DNA from: Paraburkholderia ribeironis
Lineage (GTDB): Bacteria; Pseudomonadota; Gammaproteobacteria; Burkholderiales; Burkholderiaceae
Assembly (NCBI RefSeq): GCF_900019265.1
Contig: NZ_CYGX02000038.1
Location: 110,421 to 174,420 of the forward strand
Direction: 5' to 3'
Length of the DNA stretch: 64,000 nt
Positions 35,122 to 44,081 of this stretch are shown here, in pieces. The first letter of the stretch is position 1, and each line of letters begins with the position of its first letter. The position numbers and the translations under genes are program-made. Under the pieces are notes generated by a model. It saw only the letters and a program-made list of their open reading frames with translations. It did no database searches and was not told where the DNA came from.

Positions 35122-36279
35122 ATGAACTCACTTGGCTCATTTGGCTCATTTGGTATACGCACGGCAAGTCTCCTGATTTTCGCCGCCGCCGCACTGCTGT
35201 CAGGATGCGGGATCGTACCCGGCCAACGGATGATCACGCCAGCCACGCTTCAGGACACGGGTGGAGATTTCAGCAGTGAGCCATCGCAGCAAAAGCAGAT
35301 TCCGATCACGGATATCAACCTCTCGCTGGTGCGCAAGATAAACGCGGCGCAGGCAGGTGCCACGGTCCCGCGGGAAACGCTCGCGCTGTTCGGCAAACCG
35401 ACCCCGTACCTCGTCGGCCCTGGCGACGTGCTGCAAATCGTCGTGTGGGATCACCCGGAACTCGCCGCGGCGCTTGGCCAGCCGCCCGCCAATTCGCGCC
35501 CTTCGGACGCGATGCCGGGCTTCCTGATCGATGACAAAGGCGAGATCCAGTTCCCGTATGCGGGCACGCTGCACGTGGCCGGCAAGGACGTTTCGACGAT
35601 TCAGAAGGAACTGCTGCGGCGTTTGAGCGCCGTGTACCAGAAGCCTGAAGTGACGGTGCGGGTGGCGTCGTTCCGCAATGCGCAGTTCTATCTCGACGGC
35701 GAAGTGCGCACGCCCGGCGCGCAATCGCTGAACGACATTCCGGTATCGCTGATGATGGCGATCAACCAGGGTGGCGGCTTCAGCGCGAACGCGGACCGCA
35801 GTCGTGTTCAGTTGATCCGCAACGGCGTCATCTATCCGCTGAACCTCGACGATCTGATCAAGCATGGCCACAATCCGTCGGACATCTATCTGAAGCCGGG
35901 CGACCTGGTGCGGATCGCCGCGCGTGAAGACAGCGGCGTCTACGTGATGGGCGAGGTCAACAAGCCCGCGACCATCCTGCCGATGCGTAACGGCCAGTTG
36001 ACGCTTTCGCAAGCCATCTCCGACAGCGGCAGCTTCGATTCGAACACGGCCGCCGCGCGGCAGTTGTTCGTGATCCGCAATTCGACGAGTGAATCGCCGG
36101 AGATCTACCACCTCGACGCCACGTCTCCGGTTTCGATGGTGCTTGCCAATCAGTTCGAGCTTCAGCCGAAAGACATTGTCTATGTCGGCCAAGGCGGGCT
36201 GGTCCGCTTCAACCGCGTGCTGAACCTGCTGCTGCCGGCGATCAATGCGGCTGTGACGGGTGTCGTGGTGTCGAAATGA
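35122..36279 (+). CDS. wza: Outer-membrane polysaccharide export lipoprotein
   Basis: A 385-residue lipoprotein that forms the outer-membrane export pore. The signal ends in the lipobox LLSG-C29. The Poly_export domain starts PTPYLVGPGDVLQIVVWDHP; SLBB domains follow (FYLDGEVRTPGAQSLNDIPV and GVYVMGEVNKPATILPMRNG). The start at 35122 follows AAGGAGGAAATGTC, one of the best ribosome sites in the window; an earlier in-frame ATG inside wcaJ is rejected. The first residues NSLGSFGSFG come from two copies of a 9-bp repeat (35132-35149). Followed 49 bp later by wzc. Confidence 0.95.
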   Translation: MNSLGSFGSFGIRTASLLIFAAAALLSGCGIVPGQRMITPATLQDTGGDFSSEPSQQKQIPITDINLSLVRKINAAQAGATVPRETLALFGKPTPYLVGPGDVLQIVVWDHPELAAALGQPPANSRPSDAMPGFLIDDKGEIQFPYAGTLHVAGKDVSTIQKELLRRLSAVYQKPEVTVRVASFRNAQFYLDGEVRTPGAQSLNDIPVSLMMAINQGGGFSANADRSRVQLIRNGVIYPLNLDDLIKHGHNPSDIYLKPGDLVRIAAREDSGVYVMGEVNKPATILPMRNGQLTLSQAISDSGSFDSNTAAARQLFVIRNSTSESPEIYHLDATSPVSMVLANQFELQPKDIVYVGQGGLVRFNRVLNLLLPAINAAVTGVVVSK

Positions 36280-36328
36280 CAGACGCGCAACGTGAAACTG
36301 AACTGCCGGGCTTTGTTGGGTGAAGAAA

Positions 36329-38563
36329 ATGGCAATCAACTTCGAAAACCGTTACACCGATGTGTCCGGACCGGACGAGCTTCATCTGTCCGACTATCTG
36401 CGCACGATAGTGCGCGGTTGGCGCACCATTCTGGTGGTGACGCTCATTGCGCTCGCGCTGGGCTGCGCGTACGCGTTCCTCGCGCCGCCCACCTATCGTG
36501 CGGACGTGCTGTTCCACGTCGAGGACAAGACGGCCAATGGCAATGCGAATGGCAAGGACTCCTTGCCGCCGCTCACCGGCATGTTCGACACCAAGCCGTC
36601 GACGGCGGCCCAGATCGAATTGTTGAAATCGCGTCTGGTCACGGAGGAGACCGTCAGGAATCTGCACCTCGATATCAGCGCGACGCCGCGCTATCTGCCG
36701 TTCATCGGCGGGATGATCGCGGGGCTGGTCAACGGGCGGTGGGGTTTCAGGCTGCCGTCGTTCATCAATCTGTCCGGCTTCGCGTGGGGTGACGAGAGCA
36801 TTGCGGTGTCGCGCTTCGACACGTCGAAGGAGATGTATGACACGACCTTCACGCTGATCGCGGGCGCCGATGGCACCTATGTGCTGCGTGACCGCAACGG
36901 TATCGCGATCCTGTCGGGGCGGGCCGGCGAGACCGTCGAAACCGATACCGCCGACGGCCCGATCGCACTGCGTGTCGACAAGCTGGTCGGCGCGCCCGGC
37001 TCGCGTTTCGAACTGTCGCGCGCATCGACGCTGAGCACGGTCGACCGTCTGCAGAAAGCGCTGCTGGTGCAGGAAACCACGCTGCAGTCCGGCGTGATTC
37101 GCGTGAGTCTCGAAGGCGGCGACGCCGCGTTGACCACGGCGATCGTCAACAACATGGCGCGCGAGTTCGTGCGCCAGGATATCGCGAGTCGTTCGACCGA
37201 GGCCGAGCACATGCTCGCGTTCCTCGATCAGCAACTGCCCGGCTTGCGCAAGGAACTCGACGACGCCGAGCAACGCTACAACAAGTTCCGCAACACGCAT
37301 GGCACGGTCGACCTCGGCGAGGAAAGCCGCCTGCTGCTGCAGCAGATCGTCGATAACCGCACCAAGCTGATCGATCTGCAGCAGCAACGCGCGGAGATGT
37401 CGCAACGCTTCACCGCGCATCACCCGGCGGTGGCCGCGCTCGACGCGCAGATCGCAGCGTTGCAGGGCGCCCAGGCCAACATGAACCGCAGCGTCGCGGA
37501 GATGCCGGATACCGAGCAGACCGCATTGCGCCTGTTGCGCGACGTGCACGTCAATACCGAGCTCTACACGAACCTGCTCAACAGCGCGCAGCAACTGCGC
37601 GTGGCGAAGGCCGGCCAGGTCGGCAGCGTGCGCGTGGTCGACCTCGCCGAAACGCCGGACGAACCGGTGCGTCCGAAGCGCGTGCTGGCGATCCTGATCG
37701 CGCTCGGCGGCGGCCTCGCGCTCGGCATCATGCTGACCTTCTTCAAACGCGCAATGTACGGCGGCGTGGAGCGTCCCGACGAACTCGAAGCGATACTCGG
37801 CGTGCCGGTGTTTGCGGTCGTGCCGCGCAGCCAGACGCAGTTGCGGCTACAGGAGAACGTGATGCTGCGCCGGCGCGGTCTGCACGTGCTCGCGCAGCAG
37901 GCGCCGGAAGACATCGCGGTGGAAGGTGTGCGCAATCTGCGCACCTCGCTGCAGCTGTCGCTCGATCACGCCGAGAACAACGTCGTGATGATCACGGGCT
38001 CGCGGCCCGATGCGGGCAAATCGTTCCTGTCGGTGAACCTGGCGGCGCTGGTGGCTTCGGCGAACAAGCGCGTGCTGATCATCGACGGCGACATGCGGCG
38101 TGGTGATGTTCACTCGCACTTCGGCGTCACCCATCAGCCGGGTCTGTCCGACGTGCTGAGCGGCGGCGATCTGGGCGCGATGATCCAGCGCGACGTATTG
38201 CCCGGTCTGGACGTGCTCGCCAAGGGCACGTTGCCCACGCATCCGTCCGAACTGCTGATGAGCAAGCGCTTCGAAACGATGCTCGACGAACTGAAGTCGC
38301 ACTACGACCTCGTGATCGTCGATACGCCGCCGGTGCTCGCGGTCACCGACTCCACGCTGATCGGCAAGTATGCGGGCACGACCTTGCTGGTGGTGCGCCA
38401 CGGCCGCCATCCGGTCAACGAGATCGTCGAGACGACCAAGCGTCTGCGCAACGGCGGCGTGGCGCTGCGTGGTGTGCTGCTCACCGATGTGCCGCAGGAA
38501 GCCGCGTTCATCGGCTCCGGCTATCAGGGGGGCTATTACGGTTACGACAGTATCGCCGGTTGA
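36329..38563 (+). CDS. wzc: Polysaccharide co-polymerase and bacterial tyrosine kinase
   Basis: A 744-residue inner-membrane protein that controls chain length and phosphorylates itself on C-terminal tyrosines. The Wzz-type domain has one helix near 33-52 (TILVVTLIALALGCAYAFLA) and another near 451-472. The kinase part has Walker A TGSRPDAGKS at about 556-565, Walker A' VLIIDGDM at about 582-589 and Walker B DLVIVDTP. The tail YQGGYYGYDSIAG holds only four tyrosines, fewer than in E. coli Wzc. ATG 36329 is preferred over GTG 36320. It has a small repeat-encoded loop NGNANG near residue 70. No Wzb-type phosphatase gene is in the window. Confidence 0.95.
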   Translation: MAINFENRYTDVSGPDELHLSDYLRTIVRGWRTILVVTLIALALGCAYAFLAPPTYRADVLFHVEDKTANGNANGKDSLPPLTGMFDTKPSTAAQIELLKSRLVTEETVRNLHLDISATPRYLPFIGGMIAGLVNGRWGFRLPSFINLSGFAWGDESIAVSRFDTSKEMYDTTFTLIAGADGTYVLRDRNGIAILSGRAGETVETDTADGPIALRVDKLVGAPGSRFELSRASTLSTVDRLQKALLVQETTLQSGVIRVSLEGGDAALTTAIVNNMAREFVRQDIASRSTEAEHMLAFLDQQLPGLRKELDDAEQRYNKFRNTHGTVDLGEESRLLLQQIVDNRTKLIDLQQQRAEMSQRFTAHHPAVAALDAQIAALQGAQANMNRSVAEMPDTEQTALRLLRDVHVNTELYTNLLNSAQQLRVAKAGQVGSVRVVDLAETPDEPVRPKRVLAILIALGGGLALGIMLTFFKRAMYGGVERPDELEAILGVPVFAVVPRSQTQLRLQENVMLRRRGLHVLAQQAPEDIAVEGVRNLRTSLQLSLDHAENNVVMITGSRPDAGKSFLSVNLAALVASANKRVLIIDGDMRRGDVHSHFGVTHQPGLSDVLSGGDLGAMIQRDVLPGLDVLAKGTLPTHPSELLMSKRFETMLDELKSHYDLVIVDTPPVLAVTDSTLIGKYAGTTLLVVRHGRHPVNEIVETTKRLRNGGVALRGVLLTDVPQEAAFIGSGYQGGYYGYDSIAG

Positions 38564-38652
38564 AGGCGCGGCCCGCGGCGCGGGCCGTTCAATCGCGCCT
38601 CTATGCCGGCATCGGTTTTGGCATCGCGCAAACTCTATAAGGAGAAGGTTCC

Positions 38653-39771
38653 ATGACACGCAAGATCGCGTTGATCACCGGTATCACTGGACAGGATGGC
38701 TCGTACCTGGCTGAGTTGCTGCTCGCCAAGGGTTACGACGTTCACGGCATCAAACGCAGGTCGTCGCTGTTCAACACAGACCGGATCGATCATCTCTACC
38801 GCGATCCACATGACCCGGAGCAGCGCCTCTTTCTGCACCACGCAGACCTGACTGACTCCACCAGCATTCTGCGCGTGATCCAGCGCGTCGAGCCCGACGA
38901 AATCTACAACCTCGCGGCGCAGAGCCATGTCGCGGTGTCGTTCGAGGAGCCGGAGTACACGGCTAACGCGGATGGTCTCGGCGCATTGCGGATTCTCGAA
39001 GCAATCCGGATTCTCGGCTTGCAGCACAAGACGCGTTTCTATCAGGCGTCCACCTCGGAGCTGTACGGGCTGGTGCAGCAGGTGCCTCAGTCGGAGACTA
39101 CGCCGTTCTATCCGCGCAGCCCGTATGCGGTCGCCAAGCTGTTCGCGTACTGGTCCACCGTGAATTATCGCGAGGCCTACGGGCTGTATGCGTGCAACGG
39201 GATTCTGTTTAATCACGAGTCGCCGGTGCGCGGCGAGACGTTCGTCACGCGCAAGATCACGCGTGCCATCGCGCGCATTGCGGTGGGCATGCAGAAGACG
39301 CTCTATCTCGGCAATCTGTCGGCGCTGCGCGACTGGGGCCATGCACGCGATTACGTGGAGATGCAGTGGCGCATGCTGCAACAGGACAAGCCGGAGGACT
39401 ACGTGATCGCCACCGGCGTGCAGTACAGCGTGCGCCAGTTCGTTCTGCATGCGGCTGCCGAGCTGGGCGTGACCGTGCGCTTTGAAGGCACCGGCACGGA
39501 CGAGGTGGGCATCGTCGAGAGGGTGGAAGGACGCGAGATCAGGCTGTCGCCGGGCGACGTGATCGTGCGGGTCGACCCGCGCTACTTCCGGCCCGCCGAA
39601 GTCGAAACGCTGCTGGGCGATCCGTCGAAGGCGCATGCGCAGCTCGGCTGGCAACCGGTCACGTCGTTCGCGTCGCTCGTCAAGGAAATGGTGCGCGCGG
39701 ACTATCAGATTGCCCGGCGCGACGCGCTCGTCACGCTGGCCGGATTCACCGCGCTGGAACATCACGAGTAA
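38653..39771 (+). CDS. gmd: GDP-mannose 4,6-dehydratase
   Basis: A 372-residue SDR enzyme converting GDP-mannose to GDP-4-keto-6-deoxymannose, the first step to GDP-fucose. The NADP Rossmann motif is ALITGITGQDGSYLAELLLA at residues 5-24, followed by HGIKRRSSLFNTDRIDHLY. The catalytic set is STSELYG (Ser/Glu) and YPRSPYAVAK (Tyr-Lys). The ATG at 38653 follows ATAAGGAGAAGGTTCC. The stop overlaps the fcl start as TAATG, so translation is coupled. It belongs to the manC-wcaI operon. Confidence 0.97.
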   Translation: MTRKIALITGITGQDGSYLAELLLAKGYDVHGIKRRSSLFNTDRIDHLYRDPHDPEQRLFLHHADLTDSTSILRVIQRVEPDEIYNLAAQSHVAVSFEEPEYTANADGLGALRILEAIRILGLQHKTRFYQASTSELYGLVQQVPQSETTPFYPRSPYAVAKLFAYWSTVNYREAYGLYACNGILFNHESPVRGETFVTRKITRAIARIAVGMQKTLYLGNLSALRDWGHARDYVEMQWRMLQQDKPEDYVIATGVQYSVRQFVLHAAAELGVTVRFEGTGTDEVGIVERVEGREIRLSPGDVIVRVDPRYFRPAEVETLLGDPSKAHAQLGWQPVTSFASLVKEMVRADYQIARRDALVTLAGFTALEHHE

Positions 39772-40733
39772 TGGCGATGAACAGACAAGCACGCATCTTC
39801 GTCGCCGGCCATCGTGGCATGGTCGGCTCGGCGCTGGTCCGGCGCCTCGTCGCCGATGGCTACGAGAACGTGATCACGCGTACGCGAGCCGAGCTCGATC
39901 TGAAGGATCAGGCGGCCGTGAACCGCTTTTTCGAAAGCGAACAGATCGACGTGGTGCTGCTCGCGGCGGCGCGCGTTGGCGGCATTCTCGCGAACGCCTC
40001 GCAGCCGGGCGAGTTCATCTACGAGAATCTGGTGATCGAAACCAACGTGATCCACGCCGCGTATCGTGCGCGGGTCGAGCGGCTGGTGTTCTTCGGCTCG
40101 TCGTGCATCTATCCGAAGCAATGTCCGCAGCCGATCCGCGAGGAGTATCTGCTGAGCTCGCCGCTCGAACCCACCAACGACGCGTATGCGATTGCGAAGA
40201 TCGCCGGCCTCAAGCTGTGCGAAGCGTACAACCGCGAGTACGGCACGCAGTACGTCGCGTTGATGCCGACCAATCTGTACGGCCCGAACGACAACTACGA
40301 CCTGAACAACAGCCACGTTTTGCCGGCGCTGCTGCGCAAAGCACATGAAGCCCGCGTGAGCGGCGCACCGACGTTGACAGTGTGGGGTTCGGGCACACCG
40401 CGCCGCGAGTTCCTGCACGTCGACGACCTCGCCGCGGCCACGCTGTTCGTGCTCGAGCACGGGGTGACGGACGGTGTGTTCAATGTAGGCGTGGGTGAGG
40501 ATCTGACAATCCGCGAGCTGGCCGAATGCATCTGCAAGGAGGTCGGCTACGAGGGCGAACTCGTGTTCGATGCGTCGAAGCCCGACGGCACACCACGCAA
40601 GCTGCTCGATGTCTCGCGGCTCGCGCAGATGGGCTGGCGCGCGACGATCGGTCTACAGGAGGGAATCGCGGCTACGTACCGGGACTTCGTCGAGTCCGAT
40701 ACCGGTTCGACAGCCGCCGCATTGCATGCATAG
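39771..40733 (+). CDS. fcl: GDP-L-fucose synthase
   Basis: A 320-residue SDR enzyme (WcaG) that epimerises and reduces GDP-4-keto-6-deoxymannose to GDP-L-fucose. The Rossmann motif is IFVAGHRGMVGSALVRRLVA; catalytic Ser/Cys FFGSSCIYPKQCPQ and Tyr-Lys AYAIAKIAGLKLCEAYNREY follow, with the family block MPTNLYGPNDNYDLNNSHVL. The start ATG at 39771 overlaps the gmd stop; an in-frame ATG at 39777 could also serve. It confirms that the polymer or another glycan in this strain contains L-fucose. Confidence 0.97.
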   Translation: MAMNRQARIFVAGHRGMVGSALVRRLVADGYENVITRTRAELDLKDQAAVNRFFESEQIDVVLLAAARVGGILANASQPGEFIYENLVIETNVIHAAYRARVERLVFFGSSCIYPKQCPQPIREEYLLSSPLEPTNDAYAIAKIAGLKLCEAYNREYGTQYVALMPTNLYGPNDNYDLNNSHVLPALLRKAHEARVSGAPTLTVWGSGTPRREFLHVDDLAAATLFVLEHGVTDGVFNVGVGEDLTIRELAECICKEVGYEGELVFDASKPDGTPRKLLDVSRLAQMGWRATIGLQEGIAATYRDFVESDTGSTAAALHA

Positions 40734-40741
40734 GCGCTCGA

Positions 40742-40811
40742 GCCGCGGCCGCTGAAGGCCGCGGCGAAAGAGGGGAGGCAGACGGCGTGGGTGCGGGTTC
40801 CGCACCCACGC
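40742..40811 (+). promoter_or_regulatory. Two adjacent hairpins between fcl and the next glycosyltransferase
   Basis: GCCGCGGCC (40742-40750) pairs with GGCCGCGGC (40757-40765) over a 6-base loop; GCGTGGGTGCGG (40785-40796) pairs perfectly with CCGCACCCACGC (40800-40811) over a 3-base loop. Neither is followed by a T run. The second ends 31 bp before the next start codon. They may attenuate, process or stabilise the operon transcript at this point. Confidence 0.65.
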
Positions 40812-40841
40812 GGGGGATGGTTTTTGGAGGAGTACAACAAA

Positions 40842-41984
40842 ATGGCAGCGTCAGTCACGATCTTTCATAGCGTTGTATGGTCGCGGCACAAAGGTGTCGT
40901 TTTTTCAGCTCTGCATAATATTTCGGCATCGGGAGCCATTCACTACTCGATGGTACAGATCGCGGAAACGGAACGCGACCGCATCGGCTTCTCCGACGTC
41001 GACTATTCGTATCATCGCTATCCGATGCAAAAGCTGTTCGACGGCTGTTACGAAGACGTGCCGACCATGAAGTTGATCGCGCGGCTCACCTGGGAGGTAC
41101 TGCGGGCCAAGTCGGAACTGATCGTTCTACCCGGCTATCACCGCCCCGAGTACTGGGCGATGCTGGCCGCGTGCATCGTGACCGGCAAACGGCGCGCGGT
41201 GTTCTGCGATTCGACCGCACGCGACCGGCCCAAGAAACTGATTACGTCGATTCCGAAGCGGGTGTTCTTCTCGCTGTGCGACGGCTACTTCGGCTTTGGC
41301 GAGCGCAGCCGCGAGTACCTCCTTTCGCTCGGTGCGAAACGCGACAAGATCTTCGTGCCGTGTCAGGCCGCTGCGTTGCCCGGATCGTTCACCCCGGAAG
41401 GTGCGCTGGCCGAGCGGGTTGCCGCGCGCGCGGGCAAGCCGCCGGTGTTCCTGTTCGTCGGGCGTCTGTCGGAAGAGAAGGGCATCGGCACGCTGATCGA
41501 TGCGTTCGCCGGACTGCAGCAGCGGATTCCGGCGGCGCGCCTGCGCATCGTCGGCTCTGGGCCGATGTGCGCCGCATTGCAAGCGCAGGTTGCGAAACTT
41601 CAACTTGACGACGCGGTGACGTTGGTCGGCAGCTTGCAGGACGAACCGCTTGCCCAGGAATACTTCCGGGCAACCTGCATGGTGCTGCCGAGCTACAGCG
41701 AGCCGTGGGGGCTGGTCGTCAACGAGGCGCTCGCGCATGGCTGCCCCGCTGTGGTCAGCGAGAGTTGCGGCTGCGTGCCGGAGCTGGTGATCGACGGGGT
41801 GAGCGGTTACGCATTCACCGCCGGCGACGTGCCTGGGCTGCGGCGCACCATGCTCAAGGCCATTGAAGCGTTCGCGGACGTGAGCGAGACCGCGCATCGC
41901 TGCATGGATGTGATTGGCCAATTCGATCCACCGTCGGCCGCCGCCAATATCGCTCGCGGCTGCGCATTGATATTGAGCGATTGA
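40842..41984 (+). CDS. Family 4 glycosyltransferase
   Basis: A 380-residue GT-B enzyme. The C-terminal donor domain is clear: PVFLFVGRLSEEKGIGTLID, LRIVGSGPMCAALQAQVAKL and MVLPSYSEPWGLVVNEALAH, which has the EX7E motif. The ATG at 40842 follows GGAGGAGTACAACAAA; an upstream in-frame GTG is rejected because it lies within the hairpin. Together with its neighbours it belongs to the GDP-fucose-linked operon and probably adds one residue of the repeat unit. Acceptor and donor unknown. Confidence 0.88.
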   Translation: MAASVTIFHSVVWSRHKGVVFSALHNISASGAIHYSMVQIAETERDRIGFSDVDYSYHRYPMQKLFDGCYEDVPTMKLIARLTWEVLRAKSELIVLPGYHRPEYWAMLAACIVTGKRRAVFCDSTARDRPKKLITSIPKRVFFSLCDGYFGFGERSREYLLSLGAKRDKIFVPCQAAALPGSFTPEGALAERVAARAGKPPVFLFVGRLSEEKGIGTLIDAFAGLQQRIPAARLRIVGSGPMCAALQAQVAKLQLDDAVTLVGSLQDEPLAQEYFRATCMVLPSYSEPWGLVVNEALAHGCPAVVSESCGCVPELVIDGVSGYAFTAGDVPGLRRTMLKAIEAFADVSETAHRCMDVIGQFDPPSAAANIARGCALILSD

Positions 41985-42033
41985 CACGCGGCAGCGTCGC
42001 CCACGCGCAACCATAAACGTTCTGGCAGGCACA

Positions 42034-43365
42034 ATGAAGATCCTGATCTACGGCCTCAACTACGCGCCCGAACTGACGGGGACAGGCAAGTACACGGCAG
42101 AAATGGCCGCGCTGCTGGCCGGCCGTGGACACCAGGTGCGGGTGATCTGCGCGCCGCCCTACTATCCCGAGTGGCAGGTGTCGGCGGGCTACGCGTCATG
42201 GCGCTATCGGCGCGAGACGCGTGACGGTGTGACGCTCTGGCGTGCGCCGCTGTGGGTGCCGTCACAGCCGACCGGCGTCAAGCGGATGCTGCACCTGGCA
42301 AGCTTCGCGGCAAGTTCGCTGCCACTGCTCGCGCGCCATGTGCTGTGGCGCCCCGATGCCGTGATGCTGATCGCGCCCACCTTGATGTGCGCGCCGGCCG
42401 CGCTGGCGCTCGCCCGCGTCACGCGCGCCCGCGCATGGCTGCATATTCAGGACTACGAGGTGGATGCGGCCTTCGATCTGGGGCTGCTGAAAAGCTCGCG
42501 TGCGGCTCGTTTGGCGCGCTGGTTCGAAAGCGTGCTGTTGCGGCGCTTCGATGCGGTCTCGTCGATCACGCGGCAGATGAGCGCGCGCGCGACCACCAAG
42601 GGCGTGCTGCCGGCGCGCGTGCTGTGTCTGCCTAACTGGGTGGACGCCTCGAGCATCTATCCCCTTGCGCGTGCGAGCGAATACCGGCAACAGCTCGGCA
42701 TTCCGGACGACCGGGTCGTGGTGCTGTACTCGGGCAACATGGGCGCGAAGCAGGGCATCGAAACACTTGCCGACGCGGCCGCACTGCTCGTCGCTCGCAG
42801 CGACATCACGTTCGTGTTCTGCGGCAATGGCCCTGCGAAAGAGAGTTTGCTGTTGCGTTGTGCGGGATTGACGAACTGCATTTTCATTCCGCTGCAACCG
42901 GCCGAACGTCTGAACGAACTGCTCAATCTCGCGGACGTTCATGTGCTGCCGCAACGCGCCGACGCGGCGGATCTGGTGATGCCGTCCAAACTCACCGGCA
43001 TGTTAGCGAGCGGCCGCGCGACGGTGGCGATGGCGCACCGTGGCACGGCGTTGCATGAAGCGGTGGCGTCGCGCGGCGTGGTGGTGCCGCCCGACAGCGC
43101 CCGCGCGCTGGCGACGGCGATCAGCGTGCTGGCGAGCGATGCGGGGCGCCGTGCCGCGCTCGGCAAGGCTGCGCGCGACTACGCAGAAAGCGCGCTGTCG
43201 CCGGAGTCGATCATTCAGACTTTCGAGGAACGTCTCGCGGCCGTGTTCCTTCAGGTGGGCGTGACGCGCGTGAAGACGAGGGCGGCCTATTTCGATTCGC
43301 GCTCTTCAGCGGGCGCAGGCCAGATGCCCAATACGGCTAACGCGGAGGAAGCCGCGCCGGATTGA
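42034..43365 (+). CDS. wcaI: Colanic-acid-type glycosyltransferase WcaI
   Basis: A 443-residue GT4 enzyme similar along its length to E. coli WcaI: MKILIYGLNYAPELTGTGKY, VRVICAPPYYPEWQVSAGYA, HIQDYEVDAAFDLGLL and LYSGNMGAKQGIETLADAAA. WcaI adds a sugar (fucose in colanic acid) to the lipid-linked repeat. The C-terminal 35 residues are extra and low in complexity. The ATG at 42034 is 49 bp after the previous stop. This is the last gene of the main plus-strand operon; a hairpin overlaps its stop codon. Confidence 0.92.
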   Translation: MKILIYGLNYAPELTGTGKYTAEMAALLAGRGHQVRVICAPPYYPEWQVSAGYASWRYRRETRDGVTLWRAPLWVPSQPTGVKRMLHLASFAASSLPLLARHVLWRPDAVMLIAPTLMCAPAALALARVTRARAWLHIQDYEVDAAFDLGLLKSSRAARLARWFESVLLRRFDAVSSITRQMSARATTKGVLPARVLCLPNWVDASSIYPLARASEYRQQLGIPDDRVVVLYSGNMGAKQGIETLADAAALLVARSDITFVFCGNGPAKESLLLRCAGLTNCIFIPLQPAERLNELLNLADVHVLPQRADAADLVMPSKLTGMLASGRATVAMAHRGTALHEAVASRGVVVPPDSARALATAISVLASDAGRRAALGKAARDYAESALSPESIIQTFEERLAAVFLQVGVTRVKTRAAYFDSRSSAGAGQMPNTANAEEAAPD

Positions 43366-43378
43366 TCCGGAACGCGGC
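43351..43378. terminator. GC-rich hairpin at the end of the wcaI operon
   Basis: GCCGCG (43351-43356) pairs with CGCGGC (43373-43378) and the inner CCGGA (43357-43361) with TCCGG (43366-43370), with a 2-base bulge. It spans the wcaI stop codon and lies before the convergent gene at 43399. No T run follows, so terminator function is possible but not sure. Confidence 0.5.
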
Positions 43379-43398
43379 CATTCGAGATGAAGACGAAC

Positions 43399-43896
43399 TT
43401 ACCAGGGCGAGCGATAGATGGCGTGCTTGCTGGCATAGGGATCGGCGTAAGCGTTTTTCGCTGCGCCCTGAGGGAGCAGGCCCTCGGCCGCGGTCGGGCG
43501 ACCCGGCTGGCCTGCCACGCGCACCTGGCCATTGGCGGCTGCCGCGGGCGCCTTGCGTTGTGCCCTGGCGGGCGCGCGTTGGGCGCCAGCGCCGCCAGCC
43601 GTGACCGTCATGCGTTGCTCGTCGAGCAGCGCGGTGCGCTGCGCGTCGTCGGTATCGCCTTGTGGCGTATCGCCACTGCCGTATTCAGCCGGTGCGCCGA
43701 GAAACTGTTGTTCGTTGTAGCGATTTGTGGCGCGCCGGTCGACCGCAGCAGGCAGCCCGGTGCCATAGCCATAACGGTTGACCGCCGTCGCATCCCGTGC
43801 TGCGGGTGCCGCGTTGTTTTGCGCGAATGCCGGCAGCGCGCAGGTTGTGACGGCGACAAATATCCATGCAGCACTGAGTCGGATCGAATTGGTCAT
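43399..43896 (-). CDS. Exported protein of unknown function
   Basis: A 165-residue protein with a signal peptide (residues 1-25: SAAWIFVAVTTCALPAFA) and a mature part rich in Ala, Arg, Gln and Gly, without hydrophobic segments. Recognisable pieces are NRYGYGTGLPAAVDRRATNR and YADPYASKHAIYRSPW at the end. It is convergent with wcaI and its function is unknown. The ATG at 43896 has GGGGA six bases before it; an upstream TTG at 43908 is less likely. Burkholderia genomes often have such small periplasmic proteins near envelope genes. Confidence 0.7.
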   Translation of the reverse strand: MTNSIRLSAAWIFVAVTTCALPAFAQNNAAPAARDATAVNRYGYGTGLPAAVDRRATNRYNEQQFLGAPAEYGSGDTPQGDTDDAQRTALLDEQRMTVTAGGAGAQRAPARAQRKAPAAAANGQVRVAGQPGRPTAAEGLLPQGAAKNAYADPYASKHAIYRSPW

Positions 43897-44081
43897 GTTG
43901 GTCCCCAAGGAAATGCAGTCGTAAGAAAGTCATCGTGCGCCAACCCTGGCACGCGCAGCCGCCAAAACGCTAGCCTGCGCGGCCACTGCACAAAGCGTCA
44001 GAGGGGCAGGCAACATAATGTACGAAGTTGGTCTCGCATGCATGCACATGCATACCAAGGCTCCTGGCTGGGAGGTAGGTG

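Noticed and set aside
40791..40841. Upstream start for the glycosyltransferase at 40842
   Set aside because: The added residues derive from the hairpin region, and GGAGGAG lies just before 40842.
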